From JARBUG01 sp035628915 (GTDB lineage Bacteria; Bacillota; Sulfobacillia; Symbiobacteriales; Symbiobacteriaceae): a stretch of 64,000 nt of DNA. Location: NCBI GenBank assembly GCA_035628915.1, contig DASPIW010000048.1, forward strand, positions 124,001 to 188,000, in the 5' to 3' direction. Under the pieces are notes generated by a model. It was not told where the DNA came from. It saw only the letters and a program-made list of their open reading frames with translations, and did no database searches. The translations under genes were made by a program, and so were the position numbers. How positions within the stretch are numbered: the stretch's first letter is position 1; each line of letters starts with the position of its first letter. Positions 33,115-41,650 of the stretch are shown piece after piece.

Positions 33115-34368
33115 ATGACGCCGTCCCCGCCGGCATCTGCCATGCTAGCCCGCATCGAAGAGTATGTCGGCAGAGAACTCCGCAAGGCCCGGATTCCCGG
33201 CGGCGCCGTGGCAGTCATGTGTGGCGATGAGCCCCTTCTGCTCAAAGGGATCGGGCAGACGGGGCTCAGCAGTGACAGCAAGCCCGTTACACCCGATACG
33301 CTCTTTCAGATCGGTTCGCTGACCAAGGGCTTCACCGCGATGGCGGTCCTGCAGCTGCGGGATCGGGGGCTGATCGATCTGGCGGCGCCTGTGCAGCGCT
33401 ACCTGCCCTGGTTCCGGGTCGCCGACCCGGCGGCCTCGGCGCGGATGACGGTGCAGCATCTGATCGACCAGACCAGCGGGCTGCCCAACGGCGCCTGGAA
33501 AGTCGGCCTGGACAACCCGTCCCTGCGGGTGGCGGTGGAGCGGCTGAAGATGGTGAAGCTGCTTTCGCCGCCGGGCGAGAAGTGGAGCGTTGCGTTCGAT
33601 CCCCTGGGCCGCCAGGGGCGGGAATGGGCCCGCCCCCACGTGCTGCAGCTTGGCCGCATGAGCGAAATCGCAGTCACGGACGACCCCTGGGCGGTGCCGG
33701 GCGGCCTCGGCCCTGCCTGCAGCGTGACGGACCTGGCCCGGTGGGCGGCGTGCCATCTGGGCGACGGGACCGGGCGGGTGCTGTCGGCGGCATCGCTGGC
33801 CGAGTCGCATGCCGGGGCCGCCGACCCGGGCATTGCGGGCGGGCACTACGGCCGCGGCTGGTTCAACATGACGTTTTGCGGCAGCCGCCTCGTCTTCAAC
33901 CACGGCGGGACGGCGGGGTACTCCTCGGTGATCTGCATGCTGCCGGATGAGAACCTCGCCGTTGCCGCTCTGTTGAATTGCAGCGCGGGCATCGCCATGA
34001 AGCTGGGGCTCAATGTGGTGCGGATCCTCAAGGGGCAGGCACCGGATGTGCCCGACGTTTTCCCGGATTTTGGCCGGGTCTTCTCCGCGGTCATTGCGAC
34101 GCTGGGCGTGCTGGGCGCCCTGTTGCTCGGCGGTCTCGCCGCCGGGGCGGCCCTGGGCTGGCGCCTGCCGGCCTGGCTGGGCTGGGCGCTCGGGGTGGTG
34201 GCGGACCTTTGCTGGGCGCTGCCCGGGGGACTGAAGCGGAACTACATGATGCCGCTGCCGTTCCCAATGAATGTGGGCCCCGCCGGCTGGCCGCTCAACC
34301 TGGTGCTGGTCTGGTGGGCCTTTTTGGTGGGACTCTCGGGCTGGGCGCTGTACGGGATTTTGCTGTAG
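33115..34368 (+). CDS. class C beta-lactamase-like serine hydrolase with membrane C-terminus and internal deletion
   Basis: 417 residues. SLTK (Ser68, Lys71) after GSLTKGFTAMAVLQL gives the catalytic Ser-x-x-Lys, and FNHGGTAGYSS matches the third motif (H-x-G). The family's Tyr-x-Asn motif, which should follow PPGEKW, is absent. The sequence jumps from LLSPPGEKW to SVAFDPLGRQGREWARPHVL, so about 30 residues (YSNxxY...FxPLGM region) are missing near 33590. After residue 320 come three membrane helices (VFSAVIATLGVLGALLLGGL and later). Without Tyr-x-Asn activity is doubtful. Confidence 0.8.
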   Translation: MTPSPPASAMLARIEEYVGRELRKARIPGGAVAVMCGDEPLLLKGIGQTGLSSDSKPVTPDTLFQIGSLTKGFTAMAVLQLRDRGLIDLAAPVQRYLPWFRVADPAASARMTVQHLIDQTSGLPNGAWKVGLDNPSLRVAVERLKMVKLLSPPGEKWSVAFDPLGRQGREWARPHVLQLGRMSEIAVTDDPWAVPGGLGPACSVTDLARWAACHLGDGTGRVLSAASLAESHAGAADPGIAGGHYGRGWFNMTFCGSRLVFNHGGTAGYSSVICMLPDENLAVAALLNCSAGIAMKLGLNVVRILKGQAPDVPDVFPDFGRVFSAVIATLGVLGALLLGGLAAGAALGWRLPAWLGWALGVVADLCWALPGGLKRNYMMPLPFPMNVGPAGWPLNLVLVWWAFLVGLSGWALYGILL

Positions 34369-34392
34369 AGGCGGGGGGTCAACCGAAAAGGA

Positions 34393-34426
34393 AATGGAAG
34401 GTGAGTGCCTAGCCACACCTTCCATT
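34393..34426 (+). terminator. hairpin between the hydrolase and the GH20 gene
   Basis: An 11-bp stem AATGGAAGGTG / CACCTTCCATT with a 12-nt loop, 25 bp past the hydrolase stop; no T-run follows. It may be a weak terminator or a leader structure of the GH20 gene. Confidence 0.45.
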
Positions 34427-34497
34427 CGACAGGAGATCCCACGCACACCGTGGTATCTTCCACACGACACCAGCCCGCAGACCGGAGGTGCTCCCAG

Positions 34498-36369
34498 ATG
34501 CAGGACCAGACCCCCGTGCTCCATCCCCAGCCCCGGCAGATCACCTGGGGACTTGATTTCGTCATGCTGCCCCCCGAACTGGTCATGGCCGTCACGTCCC
34601 GCCAGCAGGAGCTCCTGCCGGCGCTGCTGCGCTTCCAGGCCTTCGCCCGGGACCACCTGGGCATTGCCGTGCAGATTGCGGCATCAGCCGCGGGAAAACC
34701 CCACGTCACCATTGATGCGCATAATCCGGCCGTTACCCACCCGCAAGGCTACGCCCTGACGGCCGGCGACGGCGCCATCACCCTGACCGCCGCGACGGCG
34801 GCGGGCGCCGCCCACGGCCTCGCCACGCTCAAGCAGATCCTGGCCGGCTGCGGCCGCCAGTTCCAGGAGGTGAGCATCCGGGACTGGCCCGACTTCGGGC
34901 GCCGGGGCGTCATGCTCGACATCAGCCGCGGCAAGGTGCCGACCATGACCAATCTCTACCGCTTCATCGACCTGCTGGCCGATCTGAAGATCAACGAGTT
35001 TCAACTCTATACGGAGCACACGTTTGCTTACCGGAACCACCGGGAAGTCTGGCAGGACTACTCCCCCATGACCGGCGAGGAGATGCTGCTGCTGGACCGC
35101 TACTGCCGGGAGCGCTTCATCGATCTGGTGCCCAACCAGAACTCCTTCGGCCACATGCATCCCTGGCTGATTCACGACCGCTACAAGCATCTGGCCGAGG
35201 CGCCCGACGGCTTCGACCTGCCGTGGGGACGGCGCCACGACGGCCCGTTCTCCTTCTGCCCGGGCGATCCCGCGGTCATTGATCTTCTCAAGGAGCTGTA
35301 CGGCGAACTCCTGCCCCACTTCCGCTCGCAGTACTTCAATGTAGGCTGCGACGAGACGTGGGATGTCGGCCAGGGCCGCAGCAGGCAGGCCGTGGCGGAG
35401 CATGGCGCCCACCGCATCTATGTCGATCAACTGCTGCGGATTTACGAGCAGGTGAAGGCGCACGGGCGAACGATGATGTTCTGGGGCGACATCATCATGC
35501 AGGCGCCGAAGTTCGTGGCGGAGCTGCCGAAGGATATCATCGCCCTGGAGTGGGGCTATGAAGCCGACCATCCCTTCGACGAGCACGGCGCCCATTTCGC
35601 GAAGGCAGGCATTCCATTCTACGTCTGCCCCGGCACCTCAACCTGGATGTCGCTGGTAGGGCGGACCCAAAATGCGCTCGGCAACCTGCGCAGCGCCGCC
35701 GAGAATGGCCTGAAGCACGGCGCCGTCGGATATCTGAATACGATTTGGGGCGACCACGGCCATCAGGATTACGAGCCCTTCTGCTACCTGCCCGTGGCAT
35801 ACGGCGCCGGCGTCTGCTGGGCCGTGGCCGCCAACCGCGACGCCGATGTGCGCCCCTTCCTGGGCAAGCTGGTCTTCGGCGACCGGGCTGGCTGGATCGG
35901 CCAGGTGCTCCATCAGCTCGGCAACACGTACAAGGCCGGGGGTCTGGAGCCACACAACGCCACCGCGCTGGGGCAGGTCTTCCATCTGGCCCTCACCCAC
36001 CAGGACCTGGCTGAAGCGATGCTCCAGAGCTTTGATGTGGACGCCGCCGAAGCGGCGGTGCTGGAAGCGGCCGCGGGGCTGGAGCAGGCGGAGCTGATGG
36101 GGAGCCAGGGCGCCCTGGTGCTACGCGAACTGCACAACGCCATCCGGCTGCTGCTGCATCTGTGCCATTTCGCCCGCCTGCTGCAGGCGCGCATCGCAGG
36201 GCGCCCCTACGCCCGCGAGCAGGTGCAGCCGCTGGCCCGGGACCTCGACGAGATCGCCGCCGAGCATCGCGACCTCTGGTTGGCCCGCAACCGCCTCGGC
36301 GGCCTTGAGGAGATGTCCATGAAGCCGTTCCGGGCCCTGCAGGCGGAGTACCGGCGGCTGCTGGCCTAA
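34498..36369 (+). CDS. glycoside hydrolase family 20, beta-N-acetylhexosaminidase
   Basis: 623 residues, ATG with CGGAGGTG 8 nt upstream. N-terminal GH20b-like alpha/beta domain (GYALTAGDGAITLTAATAAG, AAHGLATLKQIL), then the TIM barrel beginning VSIRDWPDFGRRGVMLDISR. The catalytic Asp-Glu pair is in YFNVGCDETWDVG. Other barrel marks are LVPNQNSFGHM and MMFWGDIIMQAP. The C-terminal 150 residues are helical. There is no signal peptide, so it acts on imported amino-sugar oligomers such as chitobiose or muropeptides. A perfect terminator follows. Confidence 0.9.
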   Translation: MQDQTPVLHPQPRQITWGLDFVMLPPELVMAVTSRQQELLPALLRFQAFARDHLGIAVQIAASAAGKPHVTIDAHNPAVTHPQGYALTAGDGAITLTAATAAGAAHGLATLKQILAGCGRQFQEVSIRDWPDFGRRGVMLDISRGKVPTMTNLYRFIDLLADLKINEFQLYTEHTFAYRNHREVWQDYSPMTGEEMLLLDRYCRERFIDLVPNQNSFGHMHPWLIHDRYKHLAEAPDGFDLPWGRRHDGPFSFCPGDPAVIDLLKELYGELLPHFRSQYFNVGCDETWDVGQGRSRQAVAEHGAHRIYVDQLLRIYEQVKAHGRTMMFWGDIIMQAPKFVAELPKDIIALEWGYEADHPFDEHGAHFAKAGIPFYVCPGTSTWMSLVGRTQNALGNLRSAAENGLKHGAVGYLNTIWGDHGHQDYEPFCYLPVAYGAGVCWAVAANRDADVRPFLGKLVFGDRAGWIGQVLHQLGNTYKAGGLEPHNATALGQVFHLALTHQDLAEAMLQSFDVDAAEAAVLEAAAGLEQAELMGSQGALVLRELHNAIRLLLHLCHFARLLQARIAGRPYAREQVQPLARDLDEIAAEHRDLWLARNRLGGLEEMSMKPFRALQAEYRRLLA

Positions 36370-36377
36370 ACGACGGA

Positions 36378-36405
36378 GTCCGGGGGCGCCGCGCCCCCGG
36401 ACTTT
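36378..36405 (+). terminator. terminator of the GH20 gene
   Basis: GTCCGGGGGCGC / GCGCCCCCGGAC separated by one base, followed by TTTCTG, 9 bp after the stop. Confidence 0.82.
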
Positions 36406-36533
36406 CTGCATGCATGACCGCAAACCAGGACAAATCCGCGGGCCGTTACAGTGCAATAATGAAGAACGTCTCCTGGTGGTGGGCAAGGCGCCTGCCCTCC
36501 GCCACGGCGAGCAGGGGCATGAGGTGAAACCAG

Positions 36534-37385
36534 TTGAGCATACGCGACCCCATTCGGAATGCCTGTGCATACATCGAAGCACATTTGACCGATGAGATCG
36601 GCTTTGCAGACGTGGCACGGGCCGTCGCCTTCTCGCCGTATTACTTCCACCGCCTGTTCCAAGGAGCGGTCGGCGAGTCGATTACGGAGCATATTCGCAG
36701 GCGCCGCCTCACGGAAGCGGCAGCGCAGCTGACCGCCGGGCGGCTGCGGATCATCGACATCGCCGTCACCTACCGCTTCGAGTCGCAGGCATCATTCACA
36801 AAGGCTTTCCGGCGGATGTACGGCATTACGCCGGGGGCGTATCGCAGGAAGGGAGTGCATCGGATCATGACGGAAGGGATCGAAACAAGTGCCGAGACCA
36901 CGGAGCATGGCATCCGCCGGGAGCCGCAGATTGTGGAGCTGCCGGAGCGGCTTATGGTCGGCCTGTCATACATCGGCAAGAACCAGAATGGCGAGATCCC
37001 GTTGCTATGGGCGGGCTTCAATCAGCGGTGGCCCGAGGTGCAGCATGTGGCCGGCTCGGCCGTCGGCTATTGCGAGGTCGCCGCCAATCCAAAAGAAGAA
37101 GGCGAGTTCGGTTACGTAGCGGGCGTCATCGTCAGCCGGGTCGACCTGCTGCCCGAAGGCATGGTCAGCCGCAAGCTCCCTGCCGGGCTCTATGCCGTCT
37201 TCACCCACGAGACCGGCCTCGCGAACCTGGCCAAGAGCTACGAGTACATCTGGGGCAAGTGGCTGCCCGCCTCCAACTATGAAGCGCAGATGACGCACGA
37301 CTACGAGCTGTACGACGAGCGCTTCGACCCGCGGACGGGCTCCGGTGCGTTCGAGCTGCATGTGCCCATCAAGGCCCGCTCCTAA
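36534..37385 (+). CDS. AraC-family regulator with GyrI-like effector domain
   Basis: 283 residues from a TTG after GAGGTGAAAC. Residues 1-105 are the AraC/XylS two-helix-turn-helix DNA-binding domain at the N-terminus (FADVARAVAFSPYYFHRLFQ, FTKAFRRMYGITPGAYRR). Residues 125-283 are a GyrI-like small-molecule-binding domain (PQIVELPERLMVGLSYIG, LPAGLYAVFTHETG, WLPASNYE). This is the SoxS/Rob-like layout used for multidrug or metabolite sensing. No target operon is adjacent, so the ligand is unknown. Confidence 0.9.
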   Translation: MSIRDPIRNACAYIEAHLTDEIGFADVARAVAFSPYYFHRLFQGAVGESITEHIRRRRLTEAAAQLTAGRLRIIDIAVTYRFESQASFTKAFRRMYGITPGAYRRKGVHRIMTEGIETSAETTEHGIRREPQIVELPERLMVGLSYIGKNQNGEIPLLWAGFNQRWPEVQHVAGSAVGYCEVAANPKEEGEFGYVAGVIVSRVDLLPEGMVSRKLPAGLYAVFTHETGLANLAKSYEYIWGKWLPASNYEAQMTHDYELYDERFDPRTGSGAFELHVPIKARS

Positions 37386-37400
37386 GAGACGATCAACGCC

Positions 37401-37429
37401 TGCCCGCCGCCTCTGTGCCGGCGGGCAGA
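37401..37429. terminator. bidirectional terminator
   Basis: CTGCCCGCCG / CGGCGGGCAG, 10-bp stem with a 9-nt loop between convergent genes ending at 37385 and 37446. Confidence 0.65.
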
Positions 37430-37445
37430 CTCGTTTCGAACGGGT

Positions 37446-38285
37446 TTAGAAAACGCCGCCCTGGCATTTGTAGCCCAGAATCAGCGTACCCCAGAGCTGC
37501 TTGAACGCGGAGGGATAGTCGGCCGCCGTGATGGCGATGGTCTTGGGGCCGGTGCGCCGGTTGCTGGGGAAGAGGCAGGCCATGTGGGCCGAATCGGTGG
37601 TCTTGAAGTCGACTTCAAAGGTGATGGGGCCGGGCACGACGTACGGCTTGAAGCTTCCGGCCTCCAGGCGCCGGACGGCCGCCTCTGCCTTCGTGAATAT
37701 GGTCTCCTGGGCGTACTTGACGGAAAGCAACCGCGCCGTGTGCCGGTTGATGGCCTGCTTGACGACAGCCGTCTCCACGTCGCCGAGGATGGTCCGGGCT
37801 TCTTCGGCCAGCACGTTGTCGCCGGAGACGAGCGCGACGGGGACGCCGAAGGCGCCCGCCAGCCCGGCGTTCAGGCCCGTCTCGCCCACTTCCCTGCCGT
37901 TGCAGCGCAGTTGGGTGACGGCGGCGCCCATGACGGTATGGTTCAGGACGCCGTCGCCGCCCCCTTCCCGGGCATGATAGCCAATGAAGAAGGCGCCGTC
38001 GAAGCCGGTGTCGATGCCTTCCATCTGGCAGAAGTGCTTGTTGGAGCCGCTCATCAGCTCGGCCCGGGGGTCGAGCTCTTCGATCAGGATGTTGGTCATG
38101 GGGCCGTGGGAGTCGACCACGAGGAACTCGGTGGCGCCGGCACTGGCCGCACCTTCGATCGCGGCGTTGACGTCGCGGGTCATCAGCTTGCGGAAACGCT
38201 GGTATTCGGCTTCAGACGAATTGCAGTGCTTGCCGACGGCAACGCCCGTGATTCCTTCCATGTCGCAGGAGATGAAGATTCGCAT
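37446..38285 (-). CDS. dppA: M55 family D-aminopeptidase DppA
   Basis: 279 residues, ATG with GGAGGG upstream. DppA is a decameric zinc D-aminopeptidase that frees D-Ala from D-amino-acid peptides. Zinc-ligand and family motifs: SCDMEGITGV (residues 6-15), VVDSHGPM, FFIGYHAREG, VLNHTVMG, SGDNVLAEEA. Length is typical. In many Firmicutes it sits with a dipeptide ABC transporter; here it stands alone, while two dipeptide-type permeases are 11 kb away. Confidence 0.93.
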   Translation of the reverse strand: MRIFISCDMEGITGVAVGKHCNSSEAEYQRFRKLMTRDVNAAIEGAASAGATEFLVVDSHGPMTNILIEELDPRAELMSGSNKHFCQMEGIDTGFDGAFFIGYHAREGGGDGVLNHTVMGAAVTQLRCNGREVGETGLNAGLAGAFGVPVALVSGDNVLAEEARTILGDVETAVVKQAINRHTARLLSVKYAQETIFTKAEAAVRRLEAGSFKPYVVPGPITFEVDFKTTDSAHMACLFPSNRRTGPKTIAITAADYPSAFKQLWGTLILGYKCQGGVF

Positions 38286-38667
38286 CCGGCAGCCCTCCTC
38301 GAACTGGTTCGCGTCGGCGAAGCATTCTCGGGACGGTGGACTGATTCCTCTACAATTGCATCATTGCGGAAACCTGTTCAGCGTTCCTCAGACGTGCCGC
38401 TGCGGCCCCGTTCCGTCCCGACTGGCGGGGGCGCCTACCTGGCACAGCGCCGGTACCCGCCCGATCTGGCTGTGACTGTGGCCGTCTGGCCGGCCGCCTA
38501 AGCTGAGCGGCCTGGATGCCCATACCATCGAGGCAGCCCGCACCAGGCTCACCCAGACGCCCCTGGCCCCCTGCCAGCCGGCGCGGGCCTTGTGAGGCGC
38601 GGACCTTTTTTCGTGGCTCACTGAACTCTTTGGCACACCCATCCGTCAGACCAGCGGGTGATCAAAC
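38286..38667. other. gene-free stretch with a possible gene remnant
   Basis: 382 bp between dppA and the ABC ATPase gene. The only protein-like part is at 38500-38595 on the plus strand, KLSGLDAHTIEAARTRLTQT then PLAP and a stop, which looks like the first 30 residues of a threonine-dehydratase-type PLP enzyme. It has no start and no continuation. No convincing promoter or hairpin is seen. Confidence 0.3.
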
Positions 38668-39531
38668 ATGAACAAGAACCTGATCGAACTGAATCACATC
38701 GCCAAGCGCTTCGGCCAGCACCCCGTGCTGCGCGACTTCTCCATGCGGGTGAGCCAGGGTGAAATCGTCGGTCTGCTCGGCCCCAACGGGTCCGGCAAGA
38801 CCACCTGCATCCGCCTCATCAACGGCGTCCTCCGCCCCGACGGCGGCGCCATCTCCGTCTTCGGCTACGACCCCGGCCACGACGGCGAGGCGATTCGCCG
38901 GTTGAGCGGCATCCTGACCGAATCGGCGGGATTTTACACCGCCATGACCGGCCTCGAGAACCTGCGCTTCTTTGCGGACCTCTACGGCGTCACCGACAAG
39001 AGCCGGCCGCTCGCCCTGCTCGAAGAGTTCGGGCTGACTGACGCCAGGGACAAGAAAGCCGGCACCTACAGCACCGGCATGAAGAAGCGCCTGGGGCTGG
39101 CCAAGGCGCTGCTGCACCGGCCGGAGATTCTCTTTTTGGATGAACCGACCAATGGCCTGGACCCGGAAGGCATCCGCATGGTGCTCGACTACATCGTGCG
39201 GCTGAACCGGCGCGACGGCACCACCATCATCCTCTGCTCGCACCTGCTGCAGCAGTTGGAGGCGGTCTGCCACCGGTACGTCTTCCTCCAGGGAGGCCGG
39301 GTGATTGAGGAAGGCACCCACGCGCAGTTGGAAGCCAAGTATATCAAGGAAGCGGTATTGCGGGTGGAGCAGGAGGACGGCACGGCGGAGTACAAGCTGC
39401 CCGACCGCGCGGCGGTGCCCGGCTTCCTGCGGGAGCTGACGCAGACCCATCAGGTCTATGGCGCAAGCCTCGTCAATCAAGACTTGGAGAGCCTCTATTT
39501 CAAAATTCGGGAGGTGGCCCGCCATGAATAA
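38668..39531 (+). CDS. ABC transporter ATPase, YxlF-like
   Basis: 287 residues. Walker A GPNGSGKTT (about 37-45), Q-loop ILTESAGFYTAM, signature YSTGMKKRLGLAKALL, Walker B ILFLDEPTNGLD, H-switch CSHLLQQLEA. It belongs to the CcmA/NatA-type exporters that pair with two-domain integral permeases. The gene order with a SigY-like sigma factor two genes on makes it the equivalent of B. subtilis yxlF. Its stop overlaps the permease start by 8 bp. Confidence 0.93.
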   Translation: MNKNLIELNHIAKRFGQHPVLRDFSMRVSQGEIVGLLGPNGSGKTTCIRLINGVLRPDGGAISVFGYDPGHDGEAIRRLSGILTESAGFYTAMTGLENLRFFADLYGVTDKSRPLALLEEFGLTDARDKKAGTYSTGMKKRLGLAKALLHRPEILFLDEPTNGLDPEGIRMVLDYIVRLNRRDGTTIILCSHLLQQLEAVCHRYVFLQGGRVIEEGTHAQLEAKYIKEAVLRVEQEDGTAEYKLPDRAAVPGFLRELTQTHQVYGASLVNQDLESLYFKIREVARHE

Positions 39532-40354
39532 GCAGGCGATGTGGGCCATTGCGAAGAAGGATATGGCCGCGATCCGCAGCAACGTGCAGGTCTGGCTGCC
39601 CATGGCCATCGTGCCCTTGCTGCTGGGCGTCCTCTTCCCGACGCTCTTCACCGCACTGATCGCTTATGCGGGCATCGAAAACAAGGAGATCCAGGAGATG
39701 GCCGGCTGGGTGACCCGCCTGCCCCTGGGGCCCGTGCAGGCAGCCGTTGCGGCGCTGCCGTCGCTCAACCAGCAACTGGCCTATCTTGTGGCCAACTATA
39801 TGCTGGCGCCGTTCTTCGTCCTGATTCCGCTCATGACCGCCAGCGTCATCGGCGCTGACAGCTTCGCCGGCGAGAAGGAGCGGGGTACCCTGGAGACGCT
39901 GCTGTTCGCCCCGGTTGATCTGATCAGCCTGTTCCTGGGCAAACTGCTGGCGTCGCTGATTCCGTCGGTGCTGCTCACGCTGGGCACCTTCATCCTCTGC
40001 GGCATCACCGTCAACGCCGTGGGCTGGAAGCTGTTTGGCCGGATCTTCTTTCCGGAGTGGAACTGGCTGCCCATGCTGGTGCTGGTCATCCCGCTGATCT
40101 CCGTCGCCGCGATCCTCATCAACGTCTTTATCAGCGCAAAGGTAGCCAGTTTCCAGGCGGCCTACCAGCTCGGCGCCCTCTTTGTCCTGCCGTTTATTCT
40201 GCTGCTCGTCGGCCAGCTTAGCGGGGTGCTGATGCTGGGCACCGGATTGGTCCTGATTCTCGCTGCGGTCCTGGCTGTGATCGATCTCGTGATGCTGCAG
40301 GTGCTGCTGAGGCGGCTGGACCGCAGCGCCCTGTTTGAAAGCCAGGTCCGGTAG
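39524..40354 (+). CDS. ABC transporter permease, YxlG-like
   Basis: 276 residues, ATG after GGGAGGTGG inside the ATPase end. Six membrane helices with a large first loop, and the ABC-2 type core SFAGEKERGTLETLLFAP just after helix 2, which is the typical coupling motif. With the ATPase it forms an exporter of the NatAB/YxlFG class; the substrate is not known in any species. It lies 20 bp upstream of the sigma gene. Confidence 0.88.
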   Translation: MNKQAMWAIAKKDMAAIRSNVQVWLPMAIVPLLLGVLFPTLFTALIAYAGIENKEIQEMAGWVTRLPLGPVQAAVAALPSLNQQLAYLVANYMLAPFFVLIPLMTASVIGADSFAGEKERGTLETLLFAPVDLISLFLGKLLASLIPSVLLTLGTFILCGITVNAVGWKLFGRIFFPEWNWLPMLVLVIPLISVAAILINVFISAKVASFQAAYQLGALFVLPFILLLVGQLSGVLMLGTGLVLILAAVLAVIDLVMLQVLLRRLDRSALFESQVR

Positions 40355-40374
40355 GCCAAAGGAGGAGTCCGCGG

Positions 40375-40881
40375 TTGGACGACATAGCCCGTGCGCAGCA
40401 AGGCGATCAGGTCGCCCTGGCGCGGCTCCTTCAGGAGAACTACCTGCCTGTCAAGAAGTATCTGATCACCGTGACCCACGACCGGGCGCTGGCCGAGGAC
40501 CTGACCCAGGAGACCATGATTCGGGCCATCCAGCGCATCAGCCAATTTGGCGGGCGATCGAAGTTCAGCACCTGGCTGATTGCAATTGCGAGCCGCCTCT
40601 TCCTCGATACGCTGCGCCGCAGCAAGCTGGAGCGGCGGGTGCAGGAGGAGAACGCTTTCTTCGACCGCCCCGCGGACGGGCCGGAGCCCGAGTGGATGGA
40701 TGTGATGGACCGGCTGCATGCGCTCCCCCGGGACGTCGCCATGCCCCTGGTGCTCAAGCACTACTATGGCTACACCTACGAAGAGATCGCCGCGTGCATG
40801 GGAATTCCCGAGGGGACGGTGAAGTCCCGCATTTTCAACGCCGTGCGAGCGCTGCGAAAGGGGATGAACGACGATGAATGA
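40375..40881 (+). CDS. sigY: ECF-type RNA polymerase sigma factor, SigY-like
   Basis: 168 residues from a TTG after AAAGGAGGAG. Region 2 (LLQENYLPVKKYLITVTHDR, AEDLTQETMIRAIQRISQF) and region 4 (LVLKHYYGYTYEEIAACMGI, PEGTVKSRIFNAVRALRKGM) are complete. It is followed, with overlap, by two small membrane proteins of the SigY-anti-sigma type and preceded by YxlFG-like transporter genes, the SigY operon in a different order. It is probably autoregulated. The trigger in B. subtilis is poorly known (nitrogen starvation, toxin maintenance). Confidence 0.87.
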   Translation: MDDIARAQQGDQVALARLLQENYLPVKKYLITVTHDRALAEDLTQETMIRAIQRISQFGGRSKFSTWLIAIASRLFLDTLRRSKLERRVQEENAFFDRPADGPEPEWMDVMDRLHALPRDVAMPLVLKHYYGYTYEEIAACMGIPEGTVKSRIFNAVRALRKGMNDDE

Positions 40882-41179
40882 GCGCCCCGAGAAGTGGGAG
40901 GAGCACCTCCGGCAGGGGCTGGACGCCCTGTCCGACCTGGAGGGTGAGCAGCCACCGGGCCTGGCCGACCTGCAGATGCTGGTGGCTGACGTGCAGCGTG
41001 ACCAGCGCCGCCGGACCCTGCGGGATCTGGCGCTCTTTTGGCTGACCGCCGGGGCTCTGCTGACCGGCGGGCTCTATGCCGTCTCCCGGCAGCCAGTCTA
41101 TTTCCTGGCGCTTCAGGGGTTGGTCCTGCTGGCGGCGGGCGCCGTCTGGGTCGGCGGCCGGAGGCGGGTGACGCAATGA
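40874..41179 (+). CDS. YxlC-like anti-sigma component
   Basis: 101 residues, ATG inside the end of the sigma gene (8-bp overlap). Cytoplasmic N-terminal half, acidic and helical (EKWEEHLRQGLDALSDLEGE, LADLQMLVADVQRDQRR). Two membrane helices follow (LALFWLTAGALLTGGLYAVS, YFLALQGLVLLAAGAVWVGG). Size, topology and place match YxlC, which with YxlE holds SigY inactive at the membrane. The N-terminal half is the expected sigma-binding part. Confidence 0.75.
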   Translation: MNERPEKWEEHLRQGLDALSDLEGEQPPGLADLQMLVADVQRDQRRRTLRDLALFWLTAGALLTGGLYAVSRQPVYFLALQGLVLLAAGAVWVGGRRRVTQ

Positions 41180-41364
41180 AGCCTGACGCTCTGCAGTGGT
41201 ACCACTGGGTCATGATCGCTACGCTGCTAATGACCCAGGCCACCTGGATTTTTCTCGATGCCCGCCGGCGCGGGGCCCGGCCCTGGCTGTGGGGGCTGAT
41301 CGGATTGACCAGCTGCCCCGGCGCACTGCTGCTCTATTGGCTGGTCGTGATCAGGCGGAAGTAA
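41176..41364 (+). CDS. YxlE/YxlD-like small membrane anti-sigma component
   Basis: 62 residues with an ATGA overlap with the preceding gene. Two membrane helices separated by LDARRRGARPW, which is the PLDc_N-like pattern of YxlE (short N-terminal helix, R/K turn, WLWGLIGLTSCPGALLLYWL). It completes the SigY control unit. A long structured inverted repeat follows. Confidence 0.72.
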   Translation: MKPDALQWYHWVMIATLLMTQATWIFLDARRRGARPWLWGLIGLTSCPGALLLYWLVVIRRK

Positions 41365-41371
41365 GAAGATG

Positions 41372-41471
41372 CAAGAGGCGCCCTAGCGGGCCTGTTAAGA
41401 AAGCCCCTGTGGCTGGATTCGGGTGCATAAGTATGAGGCACCTGAAGCCGTTTCGCTTCGGGCGCCTCTTG
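41372..41471 (+). promoter_or_regulatory. 100-nt structured element after the SigY operon
   Basis: A perfect 12-bp closing stem (CAAGAGGCGCCC 41372-41383 / GGGCGCCTCTTG 41460-41471). It encloses three smaller hairpins: GGGC/GCCC (41388-41406), GGTGC/GCACC (41422-41442) and GAAGC/GCTTC (41444-41459). It is followed by TGTTG. It may end the SigY operon, but a branched fold is more than a terminator needs. Confidence 0.5.
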
Positions 41472-41556
41472 TGTTGATGGCAGCATGAATACCCGATTCT
41501 GCAGTTCCAGCCATTACGGCCCGGGTTTATGTCGAGAGTTGACGAGCGAAAAGAGC

Positions 41557-41592
41557 AACGCACTTACAGGTACGACAGGCCGAAAGTGCGTT
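41557..41592 (-). terminator. terminator facing the toxin-like ORF from the opposite strand
   Basis: AACGCACTT / AAGTGCGTT plus GAG/CTC past a bulged C, with an 18-nt loop. On the minus strand it is followed by CTCTTTTCG, so it fits the 3' end of an RNA antisense to 41651-41731. Confidence 0.5.
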
Positions 41593-41650
41593 CTCTGCTA
41601 GCCTGATATTGGGAGTTGCAGTGGGCCAGCCTCCGAGAGGAGGTGTCCGG

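Noticed and set aside
38500..38595. Small gene for a PLP-enzyme N-terminus
   Set aside because: No start codon, no ribosome site and a stop after about 30 residues; kept only as a possible remnant in the gap description.
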